From Tridacna crocea (taxonomy: Eukaryota > Mollusca > Bivalvia > Cardiida > Cardiidae), in NCBI GenBank assembly GCA_943736015.1, contig OX031060.1:11545501-11609500 (forward strand): 64,000 nt of DNA, given 5' to 3'. Both the position numbers and the translations under genes were made by a program. The notes below the pieces were generated by a model, which was not told the origin of the DNA, searched no databases, and was given only the letters and a program-made list of their open reading frames with translations. Positions 1 through 11,024 of the stretch are shown piece by piece (position 1 is the first letter of the stretch; each line of letters starts with the position of its first letter).

Positions 1-95
1 TGATTAGAGTGCACAGAATCTTCTGTCTCAGTCTGATTATCAAATATCCCTAGAGAAAAAAAATTGCAAGTTCTGCCTTTCTCTAGATCTACTGC

Positions 96-322
96 TTAAC
101 CCATTACCACACAATCCCTATTTTTGACACCCCTGAGAAAGAAGCCTTTTGAAAACACTGTAGGAAAAGGAGAAAATGCTGGTAACCAGCATTTTCTCCT
201 TTTCCCACAGTGTTTTCTACCCTTCGCAGAACAAATTCAATTTTTCAGTCACCTTTTTTTGTCGTCTTCAAATACTTTCAATTTGAACCAATCAAAAATT
301 TTGTCGAGTGGTAAACAGTTAA
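96..322 (+). mobile_element. Hairpin MITE, subfamily A (reference copy)
   Basis: The element starts TTAACCCATTACCACACAAT and ends near GGTAAACAGTTAA, giving imperfect terminal inverted repeats of the form TTAACCCWTTACC. The centre is a palindrome of about 65 bp built from AACACTGTGGGAAAAGGAG-like arms around ATGCTGGTAACCAGCAT. The right half carries GTCACCTTT, TGCTTTCAATTTG and TCTAAAATTTTG blocks that recur in all copies. I define + as the orientation beginning CCACACAATCCC. TTAA at both ends suggests a TTAA target duplication, as in piggyBac-like elements, but no transposase is present and the superfamily is not proven. Confidence 0.75.
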
Positions 323-359
323 ATAGATTTATACCCCTTTACCACACAAAATTTAACTC

Positions 360-588
360 TTAACCCATTACCAAACGACAAAATTTTAAGTTTGTCAAAA
401 TTGAAAGAAATTGCAGACGTCAAAATAAAAGCGACTGAAAATTTGAAATATGTTTTGTGAAGGGTAGAAAATATTGTGGGAAAAGGAGAAAATGCTGGTT
501 ACCAGCATTTTCTCCTTTTCCCACAATGTTTTCTAAAGGCTTCTTTCACATGGGCGTCAAAAGTAGGGATTGTGTGGTAATGGGTTAA
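360..588 (-). mobile_element. Hairpin MITE, subfamily A
   Basis: Near-complete copy in the opposite orientation, starting TTAACCCATTACCAAACGAC and ending GTGTGGTAATGGGTTAA. It has an intact central palindrome with ATGCTGGTTACCAGCAT and lies 37 bp from the preceding copy. Confidence 0.75.
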
Positions 589-799
589 ACTTTACCAAAC
601 GGCAAAAATTTTAGACTATGCCAAATTGAAAGCACTAACAGACGATAAATTAAATGTGGCTGAAAAAGTAAAACATGTTGTGAGAGCAGTAAAAGGAGAA
701 TATGCTGGTCACCAGCATTTTCTCCTTTTGCACCATTGTTTTCAAAAAGCTTTTTTCTAAGGGTCGTTAAAAGCCAGGACTGTGTGGCAAAGAGTTTAA
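585..799 (-). mobile_element. Hairpin MITE, subfamily A, diverged
   Basis: Shares its left TTAA with the previous copy. The central arms have drifted (GTAAAAGGAGAATATGCTGG against TTTTGCACC), so the hairpin is imperfect. The right end is GTGTGGCAAAGAGTTTAA. Confidence 0.6.
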
Positions 800-906
800 A
801 ATACAATAATACCTGCAAAACATAACACCAGCATGTTAGATTGCATCATCTTGTAAACAACTGTCAACTGATATACCGGTAAGTACTTCCATAATCCAGT
901 AAAACT

Positions 907-1141
907 ATCAACTCTTCACCAAACGACAAATCTATAGACTGGTCCAAATTGAAAGCATTTGCAGACGACAAATTAAATGTGACCGAAAGATCGAAATTTG
1001 ATTTGGAAAGGGAAGAAAACATTTGGGGGGGAGGGAAAGGAAAAAATGCTGGTTGCCAGCATTTTCTCCTTTTCCCACAATGTTTTCTACAGGCTTCTTT
1101 CTCAGGTTCGTCAAAGTAGGGATTGTATGGTAATGGGTTAA
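907..1141 (-). mobile_element. Hairpin MITE, subfamily A
   Basis: Begins AACTCTTCACCAAACGAC and ends GGTAATGGGTTAA. A G-run insertion (TTTGGGGGGGAGGG) disturbs the left arm of the central palindrome. Confidence 0.65.
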
Positions 1142-1185
1142 CTCTTTTCCTAAAAACTCAACTTGTTACCAAACAATCTCAAATT

Positions 1186-1412
1186 TTAGCCCTTTACCAC
1201 ACAATCTCAGCGTTTAACACCCCTGTGGAAGATGCCTATTAAAAACATTGTGGGAAAAGGAGAAAACGCTGGCAACCAGCATTTTCTCCTTTTCCCACAA
1301 TGTTTTCTTACCTTCCTAAAGCAAATTACAATTTTTTAGTCACAATCATTTTGTGATCTGCAAATGCTTTCAATTTGTGCCAGTCTAAAATTTTGTTGTT
1401 TGGAAGAGTTAA
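1186..1412 (+). mobile_element. Hairpin MITE, subfamily A
   Basis: Begins TAGCCCTTTACCACACAATC and ends GTTTGGAAGAGTTAA. The centre has become GCTGGCAACCAGC, with one arm mismatch. A partial related piece follows to about 1540. Confidence 0.65.
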
Positions 1413-2381
1413 AGGCCTATGGGAGAAACCTTTTGAAATATTGTGCCAAAAGGAGTATACATGTATATACCAGTAACCAGCATTTTTTTTTCTGTTTGTG
1501 TTATTTTCTACCCTGTCATGGAATGTAACTCCCACCTGCAACCATTTTAAATCTGTCCTCTGTAGTCTAGATGTTTTGGATCTTGATGAGACTGAAAATT
1601 TTCCTTTTGGAAAGAGCTCAAAAATTGTAGTTCTGTAAAAGTCCAGAGATTTCCAATGCAGTTTGAAGATATATCTTATTAAAGAAAAAACTTGACATTC
1701 AAGTCAAACTGAATCACACTTATATTGTATATGAAATGGGCATTCAGTCTTGACCAATCTAAAATTTTTGTGTTTGGTAAACTTAACCATGAGACAGAAG
1801 ATGTTTGGCCACAATTTGGAAACAAGAATTGCTCCTTACCGCACAATGTTTCCAAAACTTAGAAGACTAATGCAATCATTTTAGCCATTTGTTTTACTTG
1901 TCTACACATTTGATACATATCAATAGAGGGCTGGAAAGATTAAAAGTTTGTGATGTATCAAACCTTGAAGAGTCACTGAGATCAATTTTCCCTAAAACTG
2001 GCTTTTTGATCTCATGTGTCTCTGAAGTTGGACCCAAAATAAGGTACACTAATAATAAGTGCACTGGGTAAAATAGTGTTTGTCTGATCTGAATCAATCA
2101 CACTTGTCATTGTCCAACAGGTCACACTCTATGGATAAAACAATATCAACCAAATAAACAGTATGAGGAATAATAATACCAATGTCCATGCTTTAAACAA
2201 CCTTTTAATATAGAATGGAAAATGGAGCATGAACTTTCTACAAGAAATTGCTTCTTTTTCACCCTTTTTTTAAAATTGTTCAATGGACTCTTTCTTGAAG
2301 TGTTTCTTTTCATATCAAACGCAACAAAATTTGCATATATGTGTAAAATAATGGGCAAGATGTGGTTTGTTTGTTTGGCGT

Positions 2382-2608
2382 TTAACTCTTTACCACTCAA
2401 TCCCTACTTTTGACGACCCTGAGAAAGAAGCCTTTAGAAAACATTGTGGGAAAAGGAGAAAATGCTGGTCCAGCATTTTCTCCTTTTCCCACAATATTTT
2501 CTACCCTTCAAAAAACAAAATTCAAATTTTCAGTCACTTTTATCTTGTCGTCTGCAAATGCTTTCAATTTGGACAAACCTAAAATTTTGTCGTTTGGTAA
2601 TAAGTTAA
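2382..2608 (+). mobile_element. Hairpin MITE, subfamily A
   Basis: Begins TTTAACTCTTTACCACTCAA and ends TTTGGTAATAAGTTAA. The loop has lost bases (ATGCTGGTCCAGCAT), giving a shorter but perfect central palindrome. Confidence 0.7.
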
Positions 2609-2739
2609 CACTATTATCAATCTTATTGCAGTTTTATTTGGTGGTCAGCAGAGTCCAAGAAATCCACTTGTCTGCTCGTACATAACAGTAAAAATTTGGT
2701 GAGGGCAAGACTTAGTGGACTAGCCTCTAAGTGTAGGAT

Positions 2740-2900
2740 AAGTGCAAAATGGTAGGAGGACAAGTAAGAATTCTGAATTTTTTTTTACCCTGGTCAGTGC
2801 ACCTATCCATGCTTTCCTGGAATTTTCTTCCACCGATACTTCTCCCAATGCTCTTTCCAAGCCACTTGCTACTTTCCCACACAACCACTTTCCAAATGAT
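2740..2900. repeat. Diverged dispersed repeat shared with 63840-63950
   Basis: The string CAGTGCACCTA, followed by CCA, a TCCTGG block and CTTTCCAA with similar spacing, appears here and near 63850. The relation is weak and I do not know the family. Open frames on either strand look incidental. Confidence 0.3.
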
Positions 2901-3105
2901 AATCAGCAATAAAAGTTGGATGAACAATGATACAGTGACTATCATTCAATCAATTCTCAGAAAGAAATTTGATGAGCTGCCTTGGGATTAATTTGAATTT
3001 ACAACCATGCCAGTCTCAAGTGCCGTACACTACACTACTAACTGTGCAATTAGGCTTGAATTTCATAAAAATTTAAGACTTGCCTTATTATGAAAATGTT
3101 CTAAC

Positions 3106-3294
3106 GAACTCTTTACCAGACAACAAAATTTTAGCCTTGTCCAAATTGAAAGAATTTGCAGATAACAATTTCAGTGTGGCTGAAATGGTGTAATTTTTTC
3201 TGATCATAGAGTAGAAAACCTTGTTGGAAAAGGAGAAAATGCTGGTTTCTTTCTCAGGGTTGTGAAAAGTAGGGATTGTGTGGTAAAGGGTTAA
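3106..3294 (-). mobile_element. Hairpin MITE, subfamily A, right palindrome arm deleted
   Basis: Both ends are present, but the sequence runs from AAATGCTGGT straight into TTCTTTCTCAGGG, so the second arm of the central palindrome is missing. Confidence 0.65.
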
Positions 3295-4252
3295 GCAAGA
3301 TATCTCTCAAACTTTTGGATAGTACAGACTAAAGATCAGGCTGCACATTTGATTAAGTCTAATCTTGATCAAACCTTCAAGAGCCCTTAACCAGACAATC
3401 CTCAGGTTTTAATGCCCCACCCCCCCAAGAAGATGGTAACTGAAAATATTGTGGGGAAAGGAGAAAATGTCAGCATTTGTCTGCCCTTTTCAGAAAAGTT
3501 TCCATCGATACGGACTCTTTGCAACACAGTTGCAAGTTTTAACAACCTTCAGCTAATGGCTTTATATGGAAGCATAGCAAGAAAAAGAGAAACTGCAAGT
3601 ATAAATAAAGGCCAGTCGGACGAATCACCGAAATACCACCAAAATACCCCAATATTTTTGCTATCGAGTTTAGATTACTGATAAAAGTCCGGATTAATTT
3701 TCTTTTATGTTATATCTTTGATATTTGACACAAAATTTTAGCCTTGACAGAATTGAAAACATTGCAGATGACAATTTCAGTGTGGTACAAATGGTACAAT
3801 TTCCCTATGACAGGGTAGAAAATACTGCGGGAAATGCTGGTTACCAGCATTTTTCCTTTTCCCACAATGTTTTCAAAAGTATTCTTTCCCAGGATCGTTA
3901 CTTTTTTTTCTGTCATGTTTTAAACGTACCATCTATCAACAAAAATTCAATCACGTATCAGAGTAAAAGACAAATATTTCATACTGTTATCAGTTATCTA
4001 AACTCGATAGAAAAAAATTGGGGAATTTCCATGCTGGTTATCAGCATTTTCTTCTCTTCCCACGATGTTTTCTACTCTGTAGTAGACAAATTTTGTCATT
4101 TAGGCCATCTTCATTTTGTAGTCTGCAAACCCTTTCAGTCTGGGCCAGTCCAATATTTTGTCACTTTAGTTTAACAACATAATTATAATTAATTTTACAT
4201 CAATTGAGAAACAAGTTCCTACAACTTAAACTAATTTCTCTCCATTTTGCTT

Positions 4253-4400
4253 CTTTGGAACTACAACCGTACTCCCGCCTAGCATGTGGGCCAATGAAAA
4301 ATTCCAAAGACTGGACCCTCTCCCTGGTATCGAAATCGGGACCTTCAGGTTATGAGTCGGATGCTCTGCCTCACAAGCACGGACACCAATATTTTATCGA
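4253..4400 (-). repeat. tRNA-derived SINE fragment
   Basis: Read on the minus strand, 4318-4387 resembles a tRNA. It has an A-box-like stretch (GCTTGTGAGGCAGAGC), an anticodon-loop-like CTCATAA, and a B box GATTTCGATACC. It sits about 50 bp downstream of the PDE3-like exon 1 donor, inside the intron. Mismatches and the absent 3' CCA context favour a SINE head over a working tRNA gene. Confidence 0.5.
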
Positions 4401-4450
4401 TTGGTAAAAAGTAAGAGAAATCCCACAGCAGTGCGTAATGAGAACCCTAC

Positions 4451-5275
4451 CTGAGATTTTGGAATTAAAGCGGGTAAAGATGTTCGTCTAGCAGATCTGT
4501 GTGCAGCGAAGGTATGTAGATTTGACGAGCTGGATCTACGCCGTTTGATGACAGGTATTTTACCATCTTGGGTCATGAAATTATTGATTGGGGGTTTCAG
4601 CACCGTTTCCATGTATTTTGAGATAATGAAGCCACCGAGAGCACAGAGGTATGCGACGTATGGTCTTAATCCGTGAGGGAGTATTATGGCCGAGGAACAC
4701 AACAGAAATCTGGAAAAACTGATCAGAGTGATCACGATAGCACTGTGAATGGTTTCTAAGGAAGATATAATACTTGCCCCGCATATTGCAAGCAGCACAA
4801 TAAATAGTGTTAAAGACTGGCTGTAATAACCCTCTTGGTTACTTGAACCCGTGTTCCAATGCCCAAATGACAGCTGGGCAACTGTTTCTCCAAGAAAGCA
4901 AGCACAAAATAGTAGATAAACACTGGTTGTACTCCAAGTCTTTCTCAAATATAATGACACCCAATAAAAAGCACAGATAACTGTAAACATAGGAACAAAA
5001 ACCGCGCATATGCGTTGAAAAAATAATCCCATATCACAAATCTGATAGACCACGAAACTCGTGATGAGAAAAGCGATTCCATAAACGATGCTAACATATT
5101 CTTGAGAAATATATTCATTCGGGCCAAACCAATTAGAGAGAATATTACACACGGTACTTTGTTCTAGAGGTTTTACCAAAACTTGAACATATCCATTATT
5201 ATCTATATCCTCTTCGTCTTTAATAGAATCATTTTTAGAGCCCCTTCGTGAGCTCACAGTACGTTGCAGGGCCAT
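4451..5275 (-). CDS. First coding exon of a PDE3-type cyclic nucleotide phosphodiesterase (5' partial gene)
   Basis: This exon encodes 275 residues and ends in phase 0 at a canonical donor (CTCAG then GTAGGG on the minus strand). The ATG is preceded by an in-frame TGA four codons upstream, which supports this start. A charged N-terminus (1-55) is followed by about six hydrophobic segments near residues 62-79, 84-109, 117-135, 153-171, 177-199 and 205-220. Next come RRRSSSS (245-251) and RRTSLP (263-268). PDE3A and PDE3B have this order: an N-terminal membrane-associated region, then RRRSS and RRPSLP-type PKA/Akt and 14-3-3 sites. PDE3 enzymes hydrolyse cAMP and cGMP at intracellular membranes. 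The HD-type catalytic domain is not in this window, so it must lie beyond the left edge. The family call rests on the motif pair and topology; I could not recognise a further exon in 1-4450. Confidence 0.8.
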
Positions 5276-5739
5276 ATTTAGTCACGGTAGAGACATCCGT
5301 TCGCCACCATCTGCCTTCGCAGGCAAGTACACACTAAGTACTATGAATGTTGGGAAATTAACGATCAATCGTGTGTATTCGCGAGCGCCCTCTGCTGGGA
5401 AATCACCTGTGAAACACGGAAGTAAACAAATCCACGTGACCTACAATACCGCAAATGCAATACCAGTTCGACTTGGGCAGCCTTATTTCTGAGGGATAAA
5501 CACTGTGCATGACGAATTGCGGTTCGTATTTAAAGTTAACTAGTTATGTTTTCATGCGCTGTATACAAAGCCTGAGTTGTTACATCAAAAATAATTAATT
5601 GTCATACACGCATCAGGTTACAGTGCGTAATTATCATCAGCAATTATTCACACAGCGATGAAATTTTGGCTTGTCTAACAAAAGTATAAATTTGTGTGCG
5701 AGAAATTGTGTTATGCTCAATCAATAGAAGTTAAGTTCT

Positions 5740-5865
5740 ATGTTGGATAAAAAATGTGAGAAAAGGAGAAAATGCTGGTTTCCAGCATTTTCTCCTTTTC
5801 CCACCATTTTCAAAAGCCTTTCTCATCCGTCGTTTACACTCGGGAATGCGTAGTAAAGGGTAACA
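5740..5865 (-). mobile_element. Hairpin MITE fragment (central palindrome and right end)
   Basis: Central palindrome around ATGCTGGTTTCCAGCAT with AGGAG/CTCCT arms, then a right-half remnant ending GTAGTAAAGGGTAA. The left third is absent. Confidence 0.5.
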
Positions 5866-6307
5866 CGTGAGAAATTAATCATAGAGACACTTAAACTGTG
5901 ACGTATTTACCTTTATGAATGGATATCCACTTTGCACTTCATGAGGCTATCTTCCAGATGCTGGGAGTTTTTACCGACGTCAGCATTTTAAAACCGCCCT
6001 ACTTTCGGTGATAGCACTGGTTTATTTGTGAACGATAGTAACTGAACTTTACATTTCACACTGCCATACAGCCCGTATGGCCTGTATTACAGGCATACAA
6101 GGCTACCGATGTAAATTATGGACTGCGAAATGCGTTCACATATCAGTCTGATCTAGATCTACACCTTTATGGTCAACATTTATGAATAAGCCTATAAATG
6201 CAGTATTACAGACAAATCAATTTTAGACTCTTCCAAATTCAAGGTACATGTAGATCTGTGTGAATACAGCATACTTTGTTGAGGACAATTCCTGTGGAAA
6301 AAGGGGT

Positions 6308-6529
6308 TTAACCCTTCACCAAACAATCCGTGGGGTCAGGAATGGAAGCCTTTTGAAAACATTGTGGGAAAAGAAGAAAATGCTGGTAACCAGCATTTTC
6401 TGCTTTTCCCACAATGTTTTCTACCCTATCATATAGAAAAATCATCTTTTTTAGCAACTGTTAATTTGCCATCTACGAAATGCTTTCAATTTGACCTGGT
6501 CCAAAATTTGCCGTTAGGGAAAGGGTTAA
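6308..6529 (+). mobile_element. Hairpin MITE, subfamily A
   Basis: Begins TTAACCCTTCACCAAACAAT and ends GGGAAAGGGTTAA. The palindrome arms are AAGAAGAAAATGC and GCATTTTCTGCTT. This copy resembles 37542-37770, sharing a CCTATCATATAG block after the palindrome. Confidence 0.7.
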
Positions 6530-7039
6530 CAGCATCTTGGTAAAGCCCCGGTCACATATTCACGGAAGACCGCCAGGGAAGAGCTACGGTCTAATCGCTC
6601 ACGGATGACTATGGAAATGACAAATTCCGTAGTCCGCTACGGTTCCAATACGGATACACAACGGTGTGAGTACGGAGTTCGACGGATCTACAGCCAAAAT
6701 GTAGGTCACAGTCCCAGGACTGTTACGGTTCGACACGGTTTAATACGGAGCGACACGAATTAGGACGACTGTAGTACGGATACACTACGATTTGTTACGG
6801 TACAGGTACGGATTAGTACGAATAAGAACGATCCGGTACGTATAGTAGTACGAATCGTCACGGATCGATACGGACCTACCACGATTTAGCATTCCGTCCA
6901 AATGCTCTAGCCCGCTCACTTTCAAAATGCAACAAGTTCGGCCATGAGAGCCTCGTACTGGCCATGGACGGGTCTTCGTAAAAGCCAATCTCTAGTCCAC
7001 ATATTCTCTGTCTTTTATTACCTGATCATTATAATCAAT

Positions 7040-7215
7040 AACCCATCACAAGTTGACAAAATTTGGCCTTCACGAAATTCAGAGTATCTGCAGACAACAA
7101 CTGTAAATTTGGTACAAATGAGCTTCAGTTCCACAATAAGGTAGAAAGCATTGTGGGAAATGGAGAAATTACCCATTTTGAGCATCTTTTTCGATTTCCT
7201 AGAATGAGAATGTTT
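7040..7215 (-). mobile_element. Decayed hairpin MITE
   Basis: Traces of the family (GACAAAATTTGGCC, TATCTGCAGACAACA, GTAGAAAGCATTGTGGGAAA) within the TACGG element. The palindrome is gone. Confidence 0.45.
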
Positions 7216-7424
7216 TCTTGACTTGTCTGTTGCAGACCCATAAAGAGAAGGGATTTAATGGCAAAGGTTTCAATGAAAATATTGCTCAATAACGTTTCTC
7301 TGATGTTCATAAAATCTGCTGTTTATTTCACAATTACACTGATTATCGTGAATGTTTATGTTTTAAAAGTAAAGTGCTTGTCTATTATAGTTAGTATCAC
7401 CCATTTCGATAAGACCAGCCTGGC

Positions 7425-7565
7425 ACCAGGCAGGCACCCAGTAACCATACATTTAACCAGCTGGCGGTTCACCAATCAGCCATATCAGAACAGGTTCCTG
7501 GCAGGGCTCGAACCTGTGACCTCCTGTTTCGTTGGCGATTGTCAGATCCACCAGAACTTGTGTGA
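7425..7565 (-). repeat. tRNA-derived SINE fragment
   Basis: On the minus strand there is a B-box-like CACAGGTTCGAGCCCTGCC, preceded by a tRNA-like stretch. It lies in the middle of the 1.9-kb TIR element, so it inserted after or was carried by it. The A box is weak. Confidence 0.45.
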
Positions 7566-9039
7566 CGGTGACAGTTTTATGTACTCGTACTATTTTATCG
7601 TTTTACTTGCATGTTTAGCATCGTTGTTTGGATAAAAAATGTCACATTATAATACTGATGTTTATTCATTTTCGTACAATGTTTTGTAAAATATGTAACC
7701 TCACATTAAAGGTATTATTAGTAGTACGATAAAAATATAATTATTACATCTATGTATGTCATCAAGCTGCTGGACCAGTGCCTTGACATTTTGTGCCATA
7801 CCAATATCCACTTACCGCCAATTTATTGCAAACATCATTGCTGACGGTTCATCATGGTGAACTCAACAACAAAGCGCAATTACGTTGTATTCTACAAAGA
7901 CAGAGTAAAGATACCCTTGTTGAAGTACATGATTTTGAATTTATCCTACCAAACAATAGTGGTCCTTACAATTCCGCACTGTGTCGTGTTGCAACGTAGT
8001 AAACCGTAAAAGACCGTGCGAATCCCTGCCTCTCCGTCGTACAACGTATCAAGGTCGTGACTTTCCGTGACAAATCCGTATCACAACGTAACTAAAACGT
8101 AGCGTAACCGTACTAATACGTAGTTCTCTGTATCAAATCCTGAAAAAAATTTGGGCCTACGGATAAGTACGGACTGATACGGTTTTAATACGGACCAGAA
8201 CGTATCAGTACGGTCTAATACGGACTAGTAAGGATACGCTACGGTCGTTTGATCCGTAGCGAATTTTTGTGCATGTTCAAAAATTGTCAAGGACCGCTAC
8301 GGATATACAAGGACTACTACGAAAGCCTACGGTTACAATACGGAGAGCTACAGACTAGTACGAGTTGTCACGGACAATGCCGGAACGAATCCGTAGCTCT
8401 TCCGTGGCGGCCTTCCGTGAATATGTGACCGGGGTATAATGCAATTTAAACATCAAACTGATCGTCGCTTTTTGTTTTGTTTGAGACTCAGTCATTCAAT
8501 AAAATACCAAAGCAAAGGTTTCGACCAGTGGCGGCTTGTTCGGACTGAGCAGGCTGACCAGAGTCAATACATTGTGCAAATACACTATCTCGCCTTTTCA
8601 CAGAGCGTGATTGAATTTATTGCATAATTATTCAAACGTGTTTTTTTTTTTTCAAAATGACCAACGAATGTTGTACGAAAAGGCCGACTTAAAAATTTTT
8701 ACGCCGAGTGATACATATATGTGCCTTTGTCGATAGGTTAATGAGTTTGGTATTTATGTCTGACGAATGAAGATCAGCCAAGTAAAACTAGCATGGAAAT
8801 GTCTGATTTATGAATTGGGGTTGTGTGTCACGTAAATTATGACGTCAAAGTTAAAGCTGTCAGAAACGCTTGAAATCAGATTAATCCCATTCCCCCCTCT
8901 TTCTTCGCTTTTTTCGTCTTTCAACTTTATTAAAAAGGGGGTGCGCTACGGAAGAATGGGTCATGAAGCATCTTCGTATTGAAGAGTACTAGCTAAAAGT
9001 ACCATGTAGGCTACTGTAAATTAAGTTGTGTTACGTTTA

Positions 9040-9240
9040 CCTTAAATCACACAATCACGTCTTTTAACCATCCTGAGGAAGAAGCCGTTTGAAAACAATT
9101 TTGGAAAAGGAGATAATTCTGATTACCAGCATTTTATCACGATTTTATTATTTTTTTTATCAAAGATAAGTTCAATCTTTTTAGCAACATTTAAAGTACG
9201 CGTATTTTCCGCATATGCTTGACAAATCTGTATTTTGCTT
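9040..9240 (+). mobile_element. Decayed hairpin MITE
   Basis: Left-end remnants (CACACAATCACG, CCTGAGGAAGAAGCC, GGAAAAGGAG) followed by a broken palindrome and a degraded right half. Confidence 0.45.
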
Positions 9241-9429
9241 GTATGGTTACTCATTTTGAAAAAAAAATAGGGCTAAGAAGACGTGTGCTCCCTCCCACTA
9301 CAATCCATCTCAACCATGTGTCCGCTTTGTCCCTGCGAGCCTGGGCCTAGTTTCACGAAAAAAAAAAAACTATTATTTTACTCAAATCAGCAAACTGTGT
9401 ACGCATGACGTCGTTAAGGAGGATGCAGG

Positions 9430-10442
9430 CCCTAACAATGAGCCTCACTGTTGCCAAATCATGGCACATGGTGGTGAGAAGCACCTGAAAACGATTGGAA
9501 AGAATGCCAAACGCATTTTCAACGACTCTTCTGGCGCGAGAGAGCGAAGATTCTCTCTTCCTTCGTCAGGTTCCCGGCACTATAAGGCTTCATTAGGTAG
9601 GTCCATAGGAAAAGACATCATCATCTTCTAGGAAGAAGGGCATATATTGGTTTTCATTGGGGAGTGGATCGGGACGTGGCCAGCCCATGATGTCATCATT
9701 TCCCAGCCCATCTTTCAGATCACTGTTGTTGTAGATGTGCGCATCAGAGAAAGAACCTTTCCCAGAAAGATCTGCCCACACAAACTTGTAATCTGAGGAG
9801 ACCATGGCGAACAATATGATACTTGTAGTTGTAGTATTCTGACCCAGAATCAGGTGGAGCCTTTCATGCCACGTGCTTCCCGTCTATGGCTCTAACCGTA
9901 TGGGGAAAGTTCCAAGGCTTGTACCATTCATCAGTCATTTGTCTCAAGCCTTCCTCAGTGGTTGGTGGCGTCATCTGCTCGTCAAGGTATTCTTCCAAGA
10001 TGGCCTGACAGACTTCTCGAACCACCAAGCTGATGGCATTGTGGGGCACCCTCGATGCATACTGCATGTCCTTGTACTTGGCACCAGGTGGCGTAAGGTC
10101 AGTGCCACTTTGACTCCGGGATCAAAGGTTGGTCGCCAGTTGGTGGGTAGTCTGTTTCGTTATTCTTGGGATCAGCTTCTCCACGATCTTGTCGAGTATT
10201 GCAGATTGCACCAGCACGAAATTATGGCATAATCTTTGATCTTCATATCTCATCTCAACCATCAATCTGTCGTAGATCCCAAGTTCGAATCTTCTTCCAA
10301 TCCAAGGCCTTACCCACGCGACTCTGTATCTTCTCCCACGCCTTCTTCTCTTCCTCTGGTTCAGGATCTGCTGGAGCTGGACCAGTTGGTTGTTGTGCTG
10401 CTGAAGGAGGAAGGCACTTGAACTTCTGCTTTGGGAGTTCAT
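9430..10442 (-). pseudogene. PIF/Harbinger (HARBI1-like) transposase pseudogene
   Basis: Fragments in different frames line up in order with a Harbinger DDE transposase. 10442-10122 encodes an N-terminal part with a basic RKRRRRGRR stretch, then WVRPWIGRR and RLMVEMRYEDQ. 10067-9864 encodes YASRVPHNAISLVVREVCQA and AIDGKHVA, with the first catalytic Asp in IDGKH. 9814-9593 encodes SSDYKFVWADLSGKG and FSDAHIYNN, covering the second Asp region, plus PDPLP. About 9560-9480 encodes RRVVENAFGILSNRF, with the Glu region. Several frameshifts and an in-frame TGA just after GKHVA break the frame, so no functional protein is possible. A GCCTGGGCCTAGTTTCACGA stretch at 9340 may be a Harbinger-type terminal sequence; I did not find its partner. 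Confidence 0.8.
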
Positions 10443-10755
10443 GGTCTGTCTTGGATGTCATACGACAGAGATGTGAATTCATGGACGGCTTGATGGAGAC
10501 TGATGCAGCGGTCCGAAATCGGCCGGTTTATATACCCTGTTGCGTGAAGTATGCGTGATTCTAGCGTAAATGTAGCGTATTTCATCTGTTTTTAGACGTG
10601 ATCCATGCGTAATGTGTGTAGTAGTTCTAAGCGGTATACGCGAAATATAAGTGATACATCTGCGATACATTTGAGTGTTATATCCGTGAAAGGTTTGTTA
10701 GACATACGTGGACATACGTGGACCGGTCGTAAATTACGCATAGATGGCGTAAATC

Positions 10756-11015
10756 CATCCTCGGATACCCCGGGGTCTCCCTATTTGCTACGCTACATCG
10801 ACCCTGGGACATTTGACTAATAAAACTTTGAATCAGCCGCCGAAAATCGATACGAAACGTCATGTAGCGTACAGTCCACTCGCCCATCACAAAATGATGA
10901 TGGAACCAATGAAAAGCCAGCATTCGGCCAGCGGTAAAGCGAGGGAAATTCAATTAATTGTCCCAGGGGTCGATGTAGCGTAGCAAATAGGGAGACCCCG
11001 GGGTATCCGAGGATG
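10756..11015 (+). mobile_element. Mutator-like MITE, 260 bp, copy 1
   Basis: Long inverted repeats of about 58 bp starting CATCCTCGGATACCCCGGGG and ending with the complement. It is flanked by the exact 9-bp direct repeat GCGTAAATC (10747-10755 and 11016-11024). Long TIRs with a 9-bp duplication are characteristic of Mutator-like elements. No coding capacity. Confidence 0.85.
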
Positions 11016-11024
11016 GCGTAAATC

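Larger units (their letters stand above)
1..4450 (-). other. Intron 1 of the PDE3-like gene (partial), repeat-filled
   Basis: No coding exon is recognisable here. The stretch holds a chain of hairpin MITEs (96-1412, 2382-2608, 3106-3294 and decayed pieces at about 3385-3485, 3729-3900 and 4000-4175) and a tRNA-derived SINE next to the exon. The small open frames are chance products of the MITE sequence. Confidence 0.6.
6546..8434. mobile_element. 1.9-kb TIR element with dense TACGG subterminal motifs
   Basis: Near-perfect inverted ends of about 43 bp: CCCCGGTCACATATTCACGG at the left, its complement at the right. The subterminal regions (6590-6890 and 7975-8400) are packed with TACGG/CCGTA in both orientations, dozens of copies at irregular spacing, while the middle is ordinary AT-rich DNA containing other repeats. 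No transposase is recognisable. Flanks read GGTAAAG and TATAATG, so the target duplication is at most TA. Many short motifs next to the ends suggest transposase-binding sites of a non-autonomous DNA transposon. Superfamily unknown. Confidence 0.7.

Noticed and set aside
3725..4174. 149-residue plus-strand frame
   Set aside because: Runs through two decayed hairpin MITEs; the protein is the usual MITE translation ([13 protein letters not shown]).
9873..10558. Plus-strand frames of 119 and 130 residues
   Set aside because: Antisense to the Harbinger transposase pseudogene.
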